Shown piece after piece: positions 10,391 through 20,270 of a DNA stretch of 64,000 bases. Positions within the stretch are counted from its first letter, which is position 1; each line of letters opens with the position of its first letter. This stretch comes from Serratia symbiotica (lineage in GTDB: Bacteria; Pseudomonadota; Gammaproteobacteria; Enterobacterales; Enterobacteriaceae): positions 3,162,001-3,226,000 of the forward strand of contig NZ_CP050855.1 in assembly GCF_000821185.2 (NCBI RefSeq). Reading direction: 5' to 3'. The notes below the pieces were generated by a model, which saw only the letters and a list, made by a program, of their open reading frames with translations, ran no database searches and was not told where the DNA came from. Both the position numbers and the translations under genes were made by a program.

Positions 10391-10513
10391 ATGCAGGGTT
10401 CATTCATCGAATTAATTTCCCAAGGCGCGGAGCTTGGCGCTGCCGCCTGCCATAATCCGCAAGTGGCGATCGCTGCGGTGCTGTGCGCCACGCTAATTAA
10501 CTTCTTCAGTTAA
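10391..10513 (+). CDS. yshB: Small membrane protein YshB
   Basis: A 40-codon gene, MQGSFIELISQG followed by a hydrophobic C-terminal half (VAIAAVLCATLINFFS). A strong AGGAGG lies seven bases before the ATG. It resembles E. coli YshB, which occupies the same place after glnG and before hemN and ends in a similar AVLCA..I..FS motif. It is a single-pass inner-membrane miniprotein of poorly known function. The stop lies only a few bases before the IS3-family debris, so the gene just escaped disruption. Confidence 0.85.
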   Translation: MQGSFIELISQGAELGAAACHNPQVAIAAVLCATLINFFS

Positions 10514-10519
10514 CAAAAT

Positions 10520-11008
10520 AGCCGCTCAAAACTGGAGTGCCCCCGTTCCGGTAGACATTTTCTGTCCTCACGGTGAGGCCTTTTCGAAGGCCTCAGGGCT
10601 GACGCCACCAAGATGACTGTGGCACCAGGTTCGGTTGTAGAACATTCAATGTAATCGAAGATATCCGCCTGGGCCATGTCCCGGGTTTTATATATTCGCT
10701 TTCTGACACGTTCTTTTTTTAGCGAACTGAAGAACGATTCTGCCACAGCATTATCCCAACAGTTGCCACGGCGGCTCATGCTCGGGGTCAGATTATTGCC
10801 CCGGCAGAACCGCAGCCAGTCATCACTACCATACTGGCTGCCCTGATCGCTGTGCACCATCACGCTTTCGGCAGTTTTACGCTGCCAGACGGCCATCAGC
10901 AGTGCATCCAGTGCAAGTTCACGCGACAGCGTCGGTTTCATTGGCTAGCCCACCACATTACGGGCAAACAGATCGATGACCACGGCCAGATAGAGCCGGC
11001 CCTACCAG
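10520..11008 (-). pseudogene. IS3-family transposase orfB remnant
   Basis: The minus strand encodes the C-terminal integrase core of an IS3-family OrfB. It reads GRLYLAVVIDLFARNVVG (first Asp), VHSDQGSQYGSDDWLRFC (second Asp), RRGNCWDNAVAESFFSSLK (catalytic Glu) and KTRDMAQADIFDYIE. It is broken by two early in-frame stops (TGG to TAG after RTW; TAG after NVVG) and by a frameshift after FDYIE; the tail FYNRT..HSHLGG can still be traced in another frame. The 5' part is replaced by a group II intron tail at about 11009. Confidence 0.88.
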
Positions 11009-11443
11009 GTACGTAGTAGAGTAAGAGGCAGGGCGTAGTCGGACTATTTCCCTGCCTCTCCTCTCCGAACCGGACGTGCACCTTTCAGCGCATCCGGCTC
11101 TCCATTTAAATGCTGGCGAACGCCATTGCCACTTCAGTAAAACGCGATGTGTTTCTGACTTCTGTCCTCAGATAAGGATTACCTTCAGGCAAACGCCAAC
11201 GGAACAGCTTCTTGCCTTGCCCGACCAACCGGTACAATATTTCACCATTGAGCTTGCCGTTATTGGTTTTACCAAATAAAACTCACGTCTTACTCTGGCC
11301 CGGTTTCGGTGATTTACACCACCACTTCATCAGGGATGCAATACCTATACGGTATTTGCGGGCCAGCCAGTGAGCCAGCGTCCAAAACACCACGCGATCG
11401 ATATAACTGAACACTTTGGCCTTAAAATCAACGAACTGATATG
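11009..11443 (-). mobile_element. 3' part of a group II intron with maturase C-terminus
   Basis: Two parts are visible on the minus strand. The maturase C-terminus reads VFSYIDRVVFWTLAHWLARKY, then MKWWCKSPKPGQSKT, one in-frame TGA, then LFGKTNNGKLNGEILYRLVG, and ends in MAFASI at 11110. Past that stop lies a 34-base hairpin at 11067-11100 that begins GAGCCGG and ends CCGGTTC, with a GAAA loop. This is the size and layout of catalytic domain V, including the AGC triad. A second long hairpin at about 11015-11060 fits domain VI. The 5' two thirds of the intron are missing; the break at about 11443 abuts an IS1 fragment. The intron 3' end falls inside the IS3 orfB. Confidence 0.85.
11067..11100 (-). 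ncRNA. Group II intron domain V
   Basis: A 34-base hairpin with the AGC catalytic triad at the base, an internal bulge and a GAAA tetraloop. It is the catalytic core element of the intron remnant described at 11009-11443. Confidence 0.8.
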
Positions 11444-11454
11444 TTAGTACCGAT

Positions 11455-11605
11455 GTAAAAATGGGTCTTCCGCAACTTGGGTGGAAGACCCAAAAAATAT
11501 ACCCAGCGGATAGAGCGGCATAATCTCAATTTGCGAACCCATCTTAAACGACTGGCCCACAGGACTATCTGTTTCTCGAAGTCAGAAGAAATGCACGATA
11601 AGCTC
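11455..11605 (+). pseudogene. IS1-family transposase (InsB) C-terminal fragment
   Basis: A plus-strand frame reads [20 protein letters not shown] and then [14 protein letters not shown], the conserved end of the IS1 InsB transposase. Both ends are lost: the start abuts the intron remnant and the end runs into non-IS sequence about 40 bases before the hemN stop. No intact IS1 inverted repeat was found. Confidence 0.85.
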
Positions 11606-11642
11606 ATGGGGTTCACTTCACAAACGGCTGTTTTTTCATGCT

Positions 11643-13016
11643 TTAGATTACGCGAGAATACTGCTGGTTGCGCGCCTGCTGACGCAGGTAGCTATCGAAA
11701 CACATGCAGATATTGCGGATCAGCAACCGGCCACGAGGCGTCACACAGATGCCCTGTTGGTCGCGTTCTACCAATCCATCGTGTTCAAACGGCGCAAGCA
11801 GTTGCAGATCCTCGGCGAAATAAGCGGAAAAATCGATGTCGTATTGCCGTTCTATCGGCTGATACTCCAACTGGAAATTGCAGATCAGCATTTTTATCAC
11901 CTCATGCCGCAAACAATCGTCTTCCGTCATCGTTAGCCCACGCCACAGCGCATTGCCCTGCGCCTCTATACTGCTGTAGTAGCTCTTGAGTGCTTTCTGG
12001 TTCTGCGCATAACTGTCACCAAGCATGCTGATGGCGGAAACCCCCAACCCTAGCAGATCGCTGTCACCTTGGGTGGTGTAGCCCTGGAAATTACGATGCA
12101 ATCTACCTTGCCGTTGGGCGATCGCCAGCTCATCGTCTGGCCGTGCGAAGTGATCCATGCCGATAAACTGGTAGCCGGCCTGGATCAGCGCCTCAATGCT
12201 CTGCTGCAAAATATCCAGTTTCTGCAGTGCACTGGGCAGGTCAGCGTCTTTGATCTTGCGTTGGGCAGCAAACAGATTCGGCAAGTGTGCATAGTTGAAT
12301 ACGCTAAGGCGATCCGGGTTTAGCACTACCACTTGCTGTAATGTGAAGGCGAAGCTTTCCAGCGTTTGCTTTGGCAAGCCGTAAATCAGATCGATATTGG
12401 TAGAATGGAAACCCAATGCTTTGGCACGGGCGATTAAGGCAAAGATAAATTCTTCATCCTGCTCGCGGTTGATCCGTTGCTGCACCTGTTTGTTGAAATC
12501 CTGCACGCCCATGCTCAGGCGGTTAAAGCCTTCGCTGCGTAAATGGTCGAGCATGTCCAGCTCAATCTCGCGCGGATCAATCTCAATCGACATTTCCGCA
12601 TCAGGCAGAAAATCATAGTGCTGACGTAACAGTGCTACCAGCCGGCTGATTTGCACCTGGGTCAGGTAAGTCGGCGTACCCCCACCCCAGTGCATCTGGA
12701 CAACTTGGCGGCCTGCAAACAACGGCGCTCGCTGGGCGATTTCACGCGCCAACACCTGTAGGTATTCCTCAGCTTTGTGCGCCTGGCGCGTCACCAGTTT
12801 GTTGCAACCGCAGAAATAGCACAGTTTGTGGCAGAAAGGGATATGTACATACAGCGACAGCGGACGTTTGGGGTAACGTGCAGCGGCGCGTTGAAACATC
12901 GCGTGGTCGTAGCTCTGGTTAAACTCTAGTGCCGTAGGGTATGAGGTATAACGCGGCCCTGAGTAATTATATTTCTGGATCAGGGCCAAATCCCAGACGA
13001 TCGGCTGTTCTGACAT
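11643..13016 (-). CDS. hemN: Oxygen-independent coproporphyrinogen III oxidase
   Basis: 457 residues, same length as E. coli HemN. The radical-SAM cluster motif is [11 protein letters not shown] near residue 62 (CxxxCxxC), followed by the SAM-binding GGGTPTYL near residue 112 and LIYGLPKQT near residue 214. The HemN C-terminal domain follows and the protein ends QQYSRVI. It converts coproporphyrinogen III to protoporphyrinogen IX without oxygen. It is single-copy on the minus strand downstream of yihI, with IS1 and intron debris 40 bases past its stop. It appears intact. Confidence 0.97.
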   Translation of the reverse strand: MSEQPIVWDLALIQKYNYSGPRYTSYPTALEFNQSYDHAMFQRAAARYPKRPLSLYVHIPFCHKLCYFCGCNKLVTRQAHKAEEYLQVLAREIAQRAPLFAGRQVVQMHWGGGTPTYLTQVQISRLVALLRQHYDFLPDAEMSIEIDPREIELDMLDHLRSEGFNRLSMGVQDFNKQVQQRINREQDEEFIFALIARAKALGFHSTNIDLIYGLPKQTLESFAFTLQQVVVLNPDRLSVFNYAHLPNLFAAQRKIKDADLPSALQKLDILQQSIEALIQAGYQFIGMDHFARPDDELAIAQRQGRLHRNFQGYTTQGDSDLLGLGVSAISMLGDSYAQNQKALKSYYSSIEAQGNALWRGLTMTEDDCLRHEVIKMLICNFQLEYQPIERQYDIDFSAYFAEDLQLLAPFEHDGLVERDQQGICVTPRGRLLIRNICMCFDSYLRQQARNQQYSRVI

Positions 13017-13201
13017 GCTTGCTCACTCCTTCCGATATTTTTTCCTACCGGGCCGGAGAGGGGCAATGGTCTACACTGTCTGGCCACGGAAGCACTGCGC
13101 AAACGCGCTTTGCGCTTAGACAGCCACCATAGTGTACTGAATAGCCACAGCAGATAACACAACAAGAGTGTGGCTATGGTCGGGAACAGCCCTATGGCGC
13201 G

Positions 13202-13729
13202 TTAAAATATGTCATTCGGGTTACCGCTTTTTAGCAGTTTCAGAATGTCTTCCTGTTTTTCTTCCTTGTCATCACCCAACTCGATGCCCAGTTGATCCAT
13301 CAACACATCGATGCGATCCAGCATCTGGTCAACGTAAGCCTGCTCTTCCGTGTTTAGCGTGTCGCGCCCGTCAAGGCGATCCAGTAATGCATCCAGACGT
13401 TCGTCATTTTCCAGCTTCGCCAATTCTTCTTCCGGTGATAGACGTGGTTTGACCTCAGCCTTGGGTTTAGGCTGTGGCTTGGCTTTAGCTTTGGTTTCCA
13501 CCAGCGCCACTGGCACTTTACTGCCGATACGCGGATCTTTGGCTTCTGCCGCCGCTTTGTTTTTCTGGTTGCTGACTTGAGTGCGGGAGCCGGCGGCATG
13601 ACCACGGCTTTTTTTCAAACGTTTGCGCTCACGGGCTTCCTGATCAAGCTCTACACGGCTTTTCTTTTTTGTTTTTGGCTTCGCCGCGCTGTTGCGGGGG
13701 ATGTGAGGTGTTTTTGATGGCTGATTCAT
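13202..13729 (-). CDS. yihI: Der GTPase-activating protein YihI
   Basis: 175 residues. The N-terminal half is very basic and low complexity ([21 protein letters not shown]). The C-terminal half is acidic and helical ([22 protein letters not shown]). This is the charge layout of YihI, which stimulates the GTPase of Der (EngA) and so tunes 50S ribosome assembly. It lies between hemN and engB as in E. coli. Length is close to the 169 residues of the E. coli protein. A TGA/TAA-terminated intact frame is seen. Confidence 0.93.
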   Translation of the reverse strand: MNQPSKTPHIPRNSAAKPKTKKKSRVELDQEARERKRLKKSRGHAAGSRTQVSNQKNKAAAEAKDPRIGSKVPVALVETKAKAKPQPKPKAEVKPRLSPEEELAKLENDERLDALLDRLDGRDTLNTEEQAYVDQMLDRIDVLMDQLGIELGDDKEEKQEDILKLLKSGNPNDIF

Positions 13730-13794
13730 GGCGTATGCTCTTAGGTAGGTAGATTCAGTATAGAATCGCAGCGGAATCTAGCAGAAAGCAGACA

Positions 13795-13823
13795 AAGAAA
13801 AAAGGCAGCAGGTAAAGCTGCCG
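13795..13823 (-). ncRNA. csrC: Terminator-like remnant of CsrC sRNA
   Basis: Between yihI and engB, where E. coli encodes CsrC on the yihI strand, the minus strand has the hairpin GGCAGC / GCTGCC followed by TTTTTTCTTTG. This tail resembles the CsrC terminator. Upstream on that strand, up to the engB start, I find almost none of the repeated GGA motifs expected of CsrC, and the space is only about 150 bases instead of about 245. I read it as a surviving 3' end of a decayed csrC. A plain bidirectional terminator is the alternative. Confidence 0.45.
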
Positions 13824-13979
13824 GACTTTTTCGTACCTTATCGAAAAGGATATTCATGCTACGCGCACCACTGCGACCCCCTACTGGCCCGTTGCTTAAA
13901 AACAAAGAAACGCATCATTTTACCGCTGATAAAGTTATAATCGCCAACCTATTAGCCATCCCCACGGAGACGAAAAACT

Positions 13980-14648
13980 TTGACCAGCAAGAATTACAAC
14001 TATCATGTGACCCATTTCGTCACCAGTGCGCCCGATATTCGCCATCTGCCGGGGGATGAAGGTATTGAAGTCGCGTTTGCTGGCCGCTCCAACGCCGGTA
14101 AATCCAGCGCGTTAAATACCCTGACGAACCAGAAAAGCCTGGCACGTACCAGTAAAACGCCGGGGCGCACCCAACTGATCAACCTGTTCGAAGTCGAAGA
14201 GGGTCATCGCTTGGTAGACTTACCGGGTTATGGCTATGCTGAAGTGCCGGAAGAAATGAAACGCAAATGGCAACGTGCGCTAGGTGAATACCTACAAATG
14301 CGCAATTGCCTGAAAGGGCTGGTGGTGCTGATGGATATCCGTCATCCGCTAAAAGATCTTGACCAGCAGATGATCCAATGGGCAGTCGATGTCGGCACGC
14401 CGGTATTGGTGCTGCTAACCAAGGCCGACAAGCTGGCCTCTGGCGCACGTAAAGCCCAGCTCAATATGGTGCGAGAAGCCGTGCTACCGTTTATGGGTGA
14501 CATTCAAGTTGAAGCCTTCTCTGCAACGAAAAAAATCGGCGTTGACAAATTGAGCCAAAAACTGAATATCTGGTTTAATGAGATCCCGCCGGAAGTGCTG
14601 CCGAAAGAAGAAGACACCAACAGTGAATACCTTAAAAGCGGTAACTGA
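13980..14648 (+). CDS. engB: Ribosome biogenesis GTP-binding protein EngB/YsxC
   Basis: 222 residues from a TTG start ([19 protein letters not shown]) with a GGAG 11 bases upstream. No ATG lies near the expected N-terminus. G1 is [15 protein letters not shown] near residue 34, G3 is [11 protein letters not shown] and G4 is [10 protein letters not shown]. This is the compact TRAFAC GTPase layout, with a slightly longer acidic C-terminus than the 210 residues of E. coli. It is needed for 50S assembly. A possible -10 TATAAT is at 13936-13941. Confidence 0.94.
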   Translation: MTSKNYNYHVTHFVTSAPDIRHLPGDEGIEVAFAGRSNAGKSSALNTLTNQKSLARTSKTPGRTQLINLFEVEEGHRLVDLPGYGYAEVPEEMKRKWQRALGEYLQMRNCLKGLVVLMDIRHPLKDLDQQMIQWAVDVGTPVLVLLTKADKLASGARKAQLNMVREAVLPFMGDIQVEAFSATKKIGVDKLSQKLNIWFNEIPPEVLPKEEDTNSEYLKSGN

Positions 14649-14713
14649 AAGCATCCCGATGCATTTAATCCTAAGTGATTCGGGTGAGCAAAGGGCTTGG
14701 TGCTGTTTTTACA

Positions 14714-14825
14714 ACAAAAAGCGCCCCACTCATTAATGCTGACTGGGGCGGTTGATATTCAGCCAAAACCTGATTGCGTGAAGTAAAAATTCTAAAAAAT
14801 AGAATACATTACCTCTACACCCTAC
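14714..14825 (-). ncRNA. spf: Spot 42 RNA
   Basis: The minus strand starts GTAGGGTGTAGAGGTAATGT and continues with TTTACTTCACGCAATCAGG and TTTGGCTGAATAT. It ends in the terminator hairpin GCCCCAGTCAGC / TTAATGAGTGGGGC followed by a T-rich tail. This matches E. coli Spot 42 in order and length (about 110 bases) and in position, downstream of polA on the same strand and convergent with engB. Spot 42 is a CRP-repressed, Hfq-dependent regulator of carbon metabolism such as galK. The first unstructured region has a few changes; the rest is conserved. Confidence 0.93.
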
Positions 14826-14909
14826 GGCGGTAATTCCGCATCACTTTTTCGCAGGGGAAATAATTTTTGTCGTTCATTGACACAACCTATTGCTCAAGAA
14901 CAGCGAAGA

Positions 14910-17711
14910 TCAGTGAGCCTCATCCCAGTTGGCACCCACGCCCACATCCACCTTCAGCGGTACCGCCAACGCCATGCTGCCTTCCATCAACTCACGGATG
15001 CGCTGGCTGGATGCGTCAATCACTGATTCATGCACCTCAAATACTAATTCATCGTGCACCTGCATAATCATACGTACCAGCGGCTGTCCTTGTTCCTGTA
15101 TCCAGGCATCAACCTCAATCATTGCACGCTTGATAATATCTGCGGCCGTACCCTGCATCGGGGCGTTAATCGCCGCACGCTCGGCCGCTTTGCGGCGCAT
15201 GCCGTTGCTGGAACGGGCATCCGGCAGATATAACCGGCGGCCATCCAGGGTAGTAACATAGCCCTGTTCAGCGGCCTGCTGGCGGGTGCGTTCCATATAG
15301 TCCAGCACCCCCGGATAACGTTCAAAGTAGCGATCCATATAGCGCTGGGCTTCGCCGCGCGGAACCCCCAACTGGCGTGCCAGGCCAAAGGCGCTCATGC
15401 CGTAAATCAGCCCAAAGTTAATCGCCTTGGCACTGCGGCGCTGTTCGCTGGCTACTTTGTCCAACGGCACGCCAAACACTTCGGCTGCTGTGGCGCGGTG
15501 AATATCTTTACCCTCGGCAAAAGCTTTCAGCAATCCTGCATCTTGCGACAAATGAGCCATAATACGCAGTTCGATTTGCGAATAGTCCGCAGCGACGATG
15601 CGATAACCCTCAGGGGCGATAAACGCCTGGCGAATACGCCGACCTTCATCGTTGCGCACCGGAATGTTTTGCAGGTTCGGATCGCTGGAAGAGAGACGCC
15701 CAGTGGCCGTCACCGCCTGATGGTAAGAGGTATGTACCCGGCCGCTGACCGGGTTAATCATCAGCGGCAACTTGTCGGTATAGGTGGTTTTCAGCTTTGC
15801 CAGGCCACGATACTCCAGGATCACCTTCGGCAATGGGTAATCCAGCGCCAACTCGGCCAAGACTTCTTCATTAGTTGATGGCGCACCGCCTGGGGTTTTC
15901 TTTAGCACCGGCAACTTTTGCTTTTCGTACAGAATAGCCTGTAGCTGCTTGGGCGATGCCAGATTAAACGGTTCTCCCGCCAATTCGTGCGCCTGAATCT
16001 CCAACTCGCCCAGCCGCTTGGTCAGTTCCTGAGAATGAACCGACAAAATAGCCGGATCGATCAACACCCCAGTGCGTTCGATATGTGACAACACCGGTAC
16101 CAGTGGCATGTCAATCTCATTGAACACCCTCAGCAATTCGGCACTTTGCTTCAGTTGCGGCCACATCGCCAGATGTAACCGCAGCGTAACGTCGGCATCT
16201 TCCGCCGCGTAGAGTGCCGCCTGCGCCAAAGCAATTTGGTTGAACGTCAACTGATTTTTACCCTTGCCGGCGATCTCTTCAAAGGTGATGGTCTTATGAC
16301 CCAGGTAACGATCGGCCAAGTTGTCCATATCGTGACGACCGCCAACGCTGTCCAGCACGTAGGATTCCAGCATGGTGTCGTAGGCGATGCCGCGCAGGTT
16401 AATGCCGTAGCGCGCCAGCACGCCCATGTCGAACTTCAGATTTTGCCCGACTTTCAGCACTTTTTCGTCTTCCAATAGCAGCTTAAGCCTTTCCAGCACA
16501 GAGGCACGATCCAACTGCGCTGGTGCATCCAGATAGTCATGCGCCACCGGCAGGTAGGCGGCTTCACCCGGTGCTATGGCGAACGACAAGCCAATCAGGT
16601 TGGCGCTCAGCGTATCCAATCCGTCGGTTTCGGTATCAAAGGCGAACACGTTGGCCTTTTTCAACCGTTGCAGCCAGTCAACGAAAGTGTCTTCGTCCAA
16701 AATAGCGACATAGCCATCCTGCGGTAGCATGGCTTCCGCCGCAGCCTTTGGTTTTTCTGCCTCTACACTTGCCGACTTCGCCACACCAGCGGTTTTCACT
16801 CCTGACCCTTTTTTGTTTTCCAGCCAGGCACCGGTTTCTACATCCGCCAGCCAACGTTTGAATTCATACCGTTTGAATAGCTGCTGCAACACGTCAATAT
16901 CCGGCGCAGACATGTTAAGGTCGGCGTAGGAAACCTCCAGTTCAACGTTGGTTTTGATGGTCGCCAGTTTGTAGGAAAGGTAGGCTATCTCTTTGTTCTG
17001 CTCCAGCTTGGCCGCCATAGTCTTCGCACCACGGAAGCTGAGCGTAGCGATGCTGCCCAGGTTATCATACAGCACATCCAACCCGCCAAGACCCTGTAAC
17101 AGCGCCTGTGCGGTTTTCTCACCAACCCCTGGCACGCCAGGGATGTTATCTGAAGCATCGCCCATCAGCGCCAGGAAGTCGATAATCAACTCAGGTGGAA
17201 TGCCGTATTTGTCGCACACTTCTTGCGGCCCGAGGACGGTGTTGTTCATGGTGTTGATCAGAGTGACGTTCGGCGTGACTAATTGGGCCATGTCTTTATC
17301 CCCAGTACTGATCAGCACTGGATGGCCAGCCATTTCAGCCTCCAGCGCCAACGTGCCGATAACGTCGTCCGCCTCAACACCTGGCGTAACTAGTAGCGGC
17401 AGCCCCATAGCCTTGACCATTTTATGCAGCGGTTCGATTTGCGTGCGCAGATCGTCCGGCATCGGTGGGCGATGCGATTTGTACTCGGCGAACAGTTCAT
17501 CGCGAAAGGTTTTTCCTTTAGCATCAAACACCACTGCAACATGGCTGGGCTGGTACTGTAGCAGCAGGCTGCGCAGCATATTCAACACGCCATACATTGC
17601 TCCAGTCGGCTCGCCCGCCGAGTTGGTCAGCGGTGGGAAAGCGTGATAAGCACGGTAAAGGTAGGAGGAACCATCAACCAGGATTAATGGGTTTTCTACT
17701 ATCTGGGCCAT
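14910..17711 (-). CDS. polA: DNA polymerase I
   Basis: 933 residues (928 in E. coli). The N-terminal 5'-3' exonuclease domain is seen as [17 protein letters not shown] and [18 protein letters not shown]. The 3'-5' exonuclease fold carries [12 protein letters not shown] near residue 354. The polymerase domain has [17 protein letters not shown] (motif A), [20 protein letters not shown] (motif B) and [11 protein letters not shown] (motif C). It replaces RNA primers and repairs gaps. Full length with no disruption. It is transcribed toward spf, which follows 85 bases after the stop. Confidence 0.98.
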   Translation of the reverse strand: MAQIVENPLILVDGSSYLYRAYHAFPPLTNSAGEPTGAMYGVLNMLRSLLLQYQPSHVAVVFDAKGKTFRDELFAEYKSHRPPMPDDLRTQIEPLHKMVKAMGLPLLVTPGVEADDVIGTLALEAEMAGHPVLISTGDKDMAQLVTPNVTLINTMNNTVLGPQEVCDKYGIPPELIIDFLALMGDASDNIPGVPGVGEKTAQALLQGLGGLDVLYDNLGSIATLSFRGAKTMAAKLEQNKEIAYLSYKLATIKTNVELEVSYADLNMSAPDIDVLQQLFKRYEFKRWLADVETGAWLENKKGSGVKTAGVAKSASVEAEKPKAAAEAMLPQDGYVAILDEDTFVDWLQRLKKANVFAFDTETDGLDTLSANLIGLSFAIAPGEAAYLPVAHDYLDAPAQLDRASVLERLKLLLEDEKVLKVGQNLKFDMGVLARYGINLRGIAYDTMLESYVLDSVGGRHDMDNLADRYLGHKTITFEEIAGKGKNQLTFNQIALAQAALYAAEDADVTLRLHLAMWPQLKQSAELLRVFNEIDMPLVPVLSHIERTGVLIDPAILSVHSQELTKRLGELEIQAHELAGEPFNLASPKQLQAILYEKQKLPVLKKTPGGAPSTNEEVLAELALDYPLPKVILEYRGLAKLKTTYTDKLPLMINPVSGRVHTSYHQAVTATGRLSSSDPNLQNIPVRNDEGRRIRQAFIAPEGYRIVAADYSQIELRIMAHLSQDAGLLKAFAEGKDIHRATAAEVFGVPLDKVASEQRRSAKAINFGLIYGMSAFGLARQLGVPRGEAQRYMDRYFERYPGVLDYMERTRQQAAEQGYVTTLDGRRLYLPDARSSNGMRRKAAERAAINAPMQGTAADIIKRAMIEVDAWIQEQGQPLVRMIMQVHDELVFEVHESVIDASSQRIRELMEGSMALAVPLKVDVGVGANWDEAH

Positions 17712-18157
17712 GGTGTTTCTTTATAGTGATCAGACATAGCGATAAGCATGCCATAGCTGGCCGCCAGAGACGAACTTTAGTGTGCATTACAGATGAAAAT
17801 GATGTGATAGTACTAGAAGAACTACAACATCGCTTCTGTGGATAACTTTGTGTATAGAAAAAATCACAGATTATAACGATGCGTCTTTAATTGTGATGAA
17901 AACAAAAAAAACATTTTAAATCAACAAACTAAATAGATTGTTTTTTACTGACTGATAATAATCAGCTTTTACTCGATCTGTGGATATAACGTTAATCACA
18001 CTATTAATAAAATTCAGCGCTCCAATTACCTTAGCACAAGATACATAGATTGCATGAAAAAACAGCAAATGATGGTTCCCTATTATAGCGGCGCTTGATA
18101 TCCCGATGACCCCTTGCAGATTTATAATTTAATGTGCGATTAAAATACGTCCATACA
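17712..18157. other. AT-rich intergenic region between dsbA and polA with DnaA-box-like sites
   Basis: 446 bases with no credible gene. E. coli carries yihF and yihG here; I find no trace of them. The stretch is AT-rich with long A and T runs. TGTGGATAA at 17837-17845 is a perfect DnaA box and TGTGGATAT at 17979-17987 is a one-mismatch copy. The polA promoter must lie near 17720-17860 on the minus strand, but I could not assign it. Confidence 0.5.
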
Positions 18158-18181
18158 GAAAAAAGCCGGCTGAGAGCCGGC
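18158..18181 (-). terminator. Rho-independent terminator of dsbA
   Basis: GCCGGC / GCCGGC stem with a TGAGA loop, followed on the minus strand by six T residues, about 20 bases after the dsbA stop. Confidence 0.88.
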
Positions 18182-18201
18182 GAGTTCATTTTTATTCGCG
18201 C

Positions 18202-18825
18202 TTATTTTTGTTGGCTGAGGAATTTGACCACATCGGCAAACTGCTTCACGTAGGCATCCATTGAGCTGGTGTCCAGGCCGTCATTTTTGACCATGTATTT
18301 GCCGTTAACAAATACGGCTGGAACGCCACGTAGCTGGAGATCTTCTGCAGCTTTCTCCTGTTGAACCACCAAAGATTTCACTACAAAGCTATTCAAAGCA
18401 GCATCGTAATCCGCCGCGCTCACGCCGGCTTTTACAAACACGCTGCGGATATCATCAGAGGTCTTTAGGGTCTGGGTTTTCTGCACCGCTTCAAACATCA
18501 ACGGGCTGACCTTGTCTTCCACACCCAACGCCATCGCAACAGCCCAAGCCTGAGTTAGCGGTTTGCCCAGTGACCCTAGGAACTCAACGTGGTATCTGGC
18601 GATTTTGGTGTCAGCAGGTAGTGCTTTTTTCACGTTCTCAGAAACATGATAAATCTGCTCAAACTGATAGCAGTGCGGGCAGTAGAAGGAAAAAAACTCC
18701 AGTATCTGTGGCTCGCCAGTCACTGGCTTGTCCAGGGTAACGTACTGAGCACCATCGCTGAACTGCGCAGCCATGGCACTGAATGCCATTGCCATGCCAA
18801 CGAGCGCCAACCAAATTTTCTTCAT
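18202..18825 (-). CDS. dsbA: Periplasmic thiol:disulfide oxidase DsbA
   Basis: 207 residues from the ATG at 18825 ([15 protein letters not shown]). An in-frame TTG three codons upstream is less likely because GGAGAG is placed for the ATG and the family starts MKKIW. A signal peptide ends near AMA-AQ. The thioredoxin active site is [14 protein letters not shown], and the cis-Pro loop is [10 protein letters not shown]. It introduces disulfides into exported proteins and is re-oxidised by DsbB. It lies 29 bases after srkA, co-transcribed as in E. coli where the pair is Cpx-controlled. Confidence 0.97.
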   Translation of the reverse strand: MKKIWLALVGMAMAFSAMAAQFSDGAQYVTLDKPVTGEPQILEFFSFYCPHCYQFEQIYHVSENVKKALPADTKIARYHVEFLGSLGKPLTQAWAVAMALGVEDKVSPLMFEAVQKTQTLKTSDDIRSVFVKAGVSAADYDAALNSFVVKSLVVQQEKAAEDLQLRGVPAVFVNGKYMVKNDGLDTSSMDAYVKQFADVVKFLSQQK

Positions 18826-18854
18826 AAGACTCAACTCTCCATTATGTTAAAGCT

Positions 18855-19841
18855 TCAATACATTGGCGTCAGCTGTAGAGGAGGCTCCTGCAACAGCTTA
18901 ACCTGTTCGGTGAAAGCCGCCGTCTGAGATAACCAAAAATCAGACGCCGCCATCCACGGAAAAGTTTTAGGGAAAGCTGGATCATACCAACGGCGAGCGA
19001 TCCAAGCCAGATAGTACACCATGCGCATTGCCCGCAACGGTTCGATCAATGCTAGCTCACGATGATCGAACTCGGCAAACTCGGCGTAAGCTTCCAGCAA
19101 AATATCCAACTGCATCAAACGATCACCGCGCTCGCCGTGCAATAGCATCCACAGATCCTGTATCGCCGGGCCGTTACGGGCATCATCAAGATCGACAAAC
19201 AGCGGGCCATCACGCCACAAGATATTGCCTGGATGGCAATCACCGTGCAAACGGCGCGGTTGCCAGCCCAACTGCCAATGAGGCTTGACCGCCTCGATCA
19301 GACTGTCCAACGCCTGCAAAAAAGCATCGCGTTGCACATTTGGCAACAGCTCGCAGCTTGCCAAAACCTGACGCGGCGCGGTGAGATACTCTTCAATGCC
19401 CATCGTCAGGCGCTCGGCAAACAGACGCTCACCACCCACCTGATGAATGCGTCCTAGAAAGCGGCCTACCCATTCCAATTGATCCAGATTGTCGATCTCA
19501 TACTGCCGCCCGCCCACGCTGGGGAATACGGTAAAGAAGAAACCGCCATAGCTATGCAGCGTATTGCCCTGTAGTACCCGTGGCGCTACCGCCGGGATCT
19601 CCGTCTGAACCAGATCCAGGGCAAATTGATGTTCTTCACCAATTTGCTGAGCACTCCAGCGCTCCGGGCGATAAAACTTCACCACATAGCGTTTACGGTC
19701 TTCGCCCATAAACTGGTAGACGCGGTTCTCATAGCTGTTCAGCGCCGTCAGTCCGGAATCAACACGCAACCCAACCTCTTCGAGCGCATCCATAATCAGA
19801 TCGGGCGATAGGGTTTGAAAATTAAAAGTAGAGTTATTCAT
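18855..19841 (-). CDS. srkA: Stress response kinase SrkA (YihE/RdoA)
   Basis: 328 residues from the ATG at 19841 (MNNSTFNFQTLSPDLIMDAL), matching the E. coli start; a longer frame from 19853 adds only four residues. The fold is of the APH/ChoK kinase type, with catalytic loop RLHGDCHPGNILW and metal-binding FVDLDDARNGPAIQD. The C-terminus EPPLQLTPMY is the family end. It is a Ser/Thr-type kinase that protects against stress-induced death in E. coli. It is the first gene of the srkA-dsbA unit. Confidence 0.95.
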   Translation of the reverse strand: MNNSTFNFQTLSPDLIMDALEEVGLRVDSGLTALNSYENRVYQFMGEDRKRYVVKFYRPERWSAQQIGEEHQFALDLVQTEIPAVAPRVLQGNTLHSYGGFFFTVFPSVGGRQYEIDNLDQLEWVGRFLGRIHQVGGERLFAERLTMGIEEYLTAPRQVLASCELLPNVQRDAFLQALDSLIEAVKPHWQLGWQPRRLHGDCHPGNILWRDGPLFVDLDDARNGPAIQDLWMLLHGERGDRLMQLDILLEAYAEFAEFDHRELALIEPLRAMRMVYYLAWIARRWYDPAFPKTFPWMAASDFWLSQTAAFTEQVKLLQEPPLQLTPMY

Positions 19842-19880
19842 AACGTTCCACAAGTAATGCTTCTTCGCATCGCATAAAAA

Positions 19881-20121
19881 CTAATCTTTGATAACCCCAC
19901 GAGCACGTAACAGCGTCGTTTTAAAATCTTCTTCGTAATCTTTTCTCAGGCCAGGAATTTATTCCGTGCCAGCACTACCACGCATTTTCAAGATGATAGA
20001 TAAGGGTATCATCACTCAACTTGGACAACTTTTGCAAAAGTTGAATCAGATTGAGATCGTAATCATCCTGCCGGGCGGGGTGCAATAGCCCGATCAGCTC
20101 GTTTGCACCATGCGTTTTCAT
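19881..20121 (-). pseudogene. yihD: yihD remnant
   Basis: The minus strand starts [18 protein letters not shown] at 20121, continues [14 protein letters not shown] and DDTLIYHL, then loses frame by one extra base near 19985. In the shifted frame it resumes MRGSAG, has an in-frame TAA near 19953, then IPGLRKDYEEDFKTTLLRARGV up to 19881. These blocks match YihD (DUF1040) in order. A segment after LLQKLSK is also shorter than expected. One frameshift, one nonsense codon and a small deletion make it a pseudogene next to srkA, as expected by synteny. Confidence 0.85.
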
Positions 20122-20270
20122 ATCAGTATCGTCCAGTGGTTTGAATAAAAACACAAAGTAACAGGCATTATCAATGCAGTGAAAGAAGCAGCTTGTCAAT
20201 AAAGGTAAAAACTGATGTTACATCAACTTTAGCGTTACAATCAGAACATTAACAAAATAGGATGATAAAT

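Noticed and set aside
13856..14059. Possible short protein before engB
   Set aside because: It overlaps the engB start in another frame, and the region is better explained as a csrC remnant plus the engB promoter.
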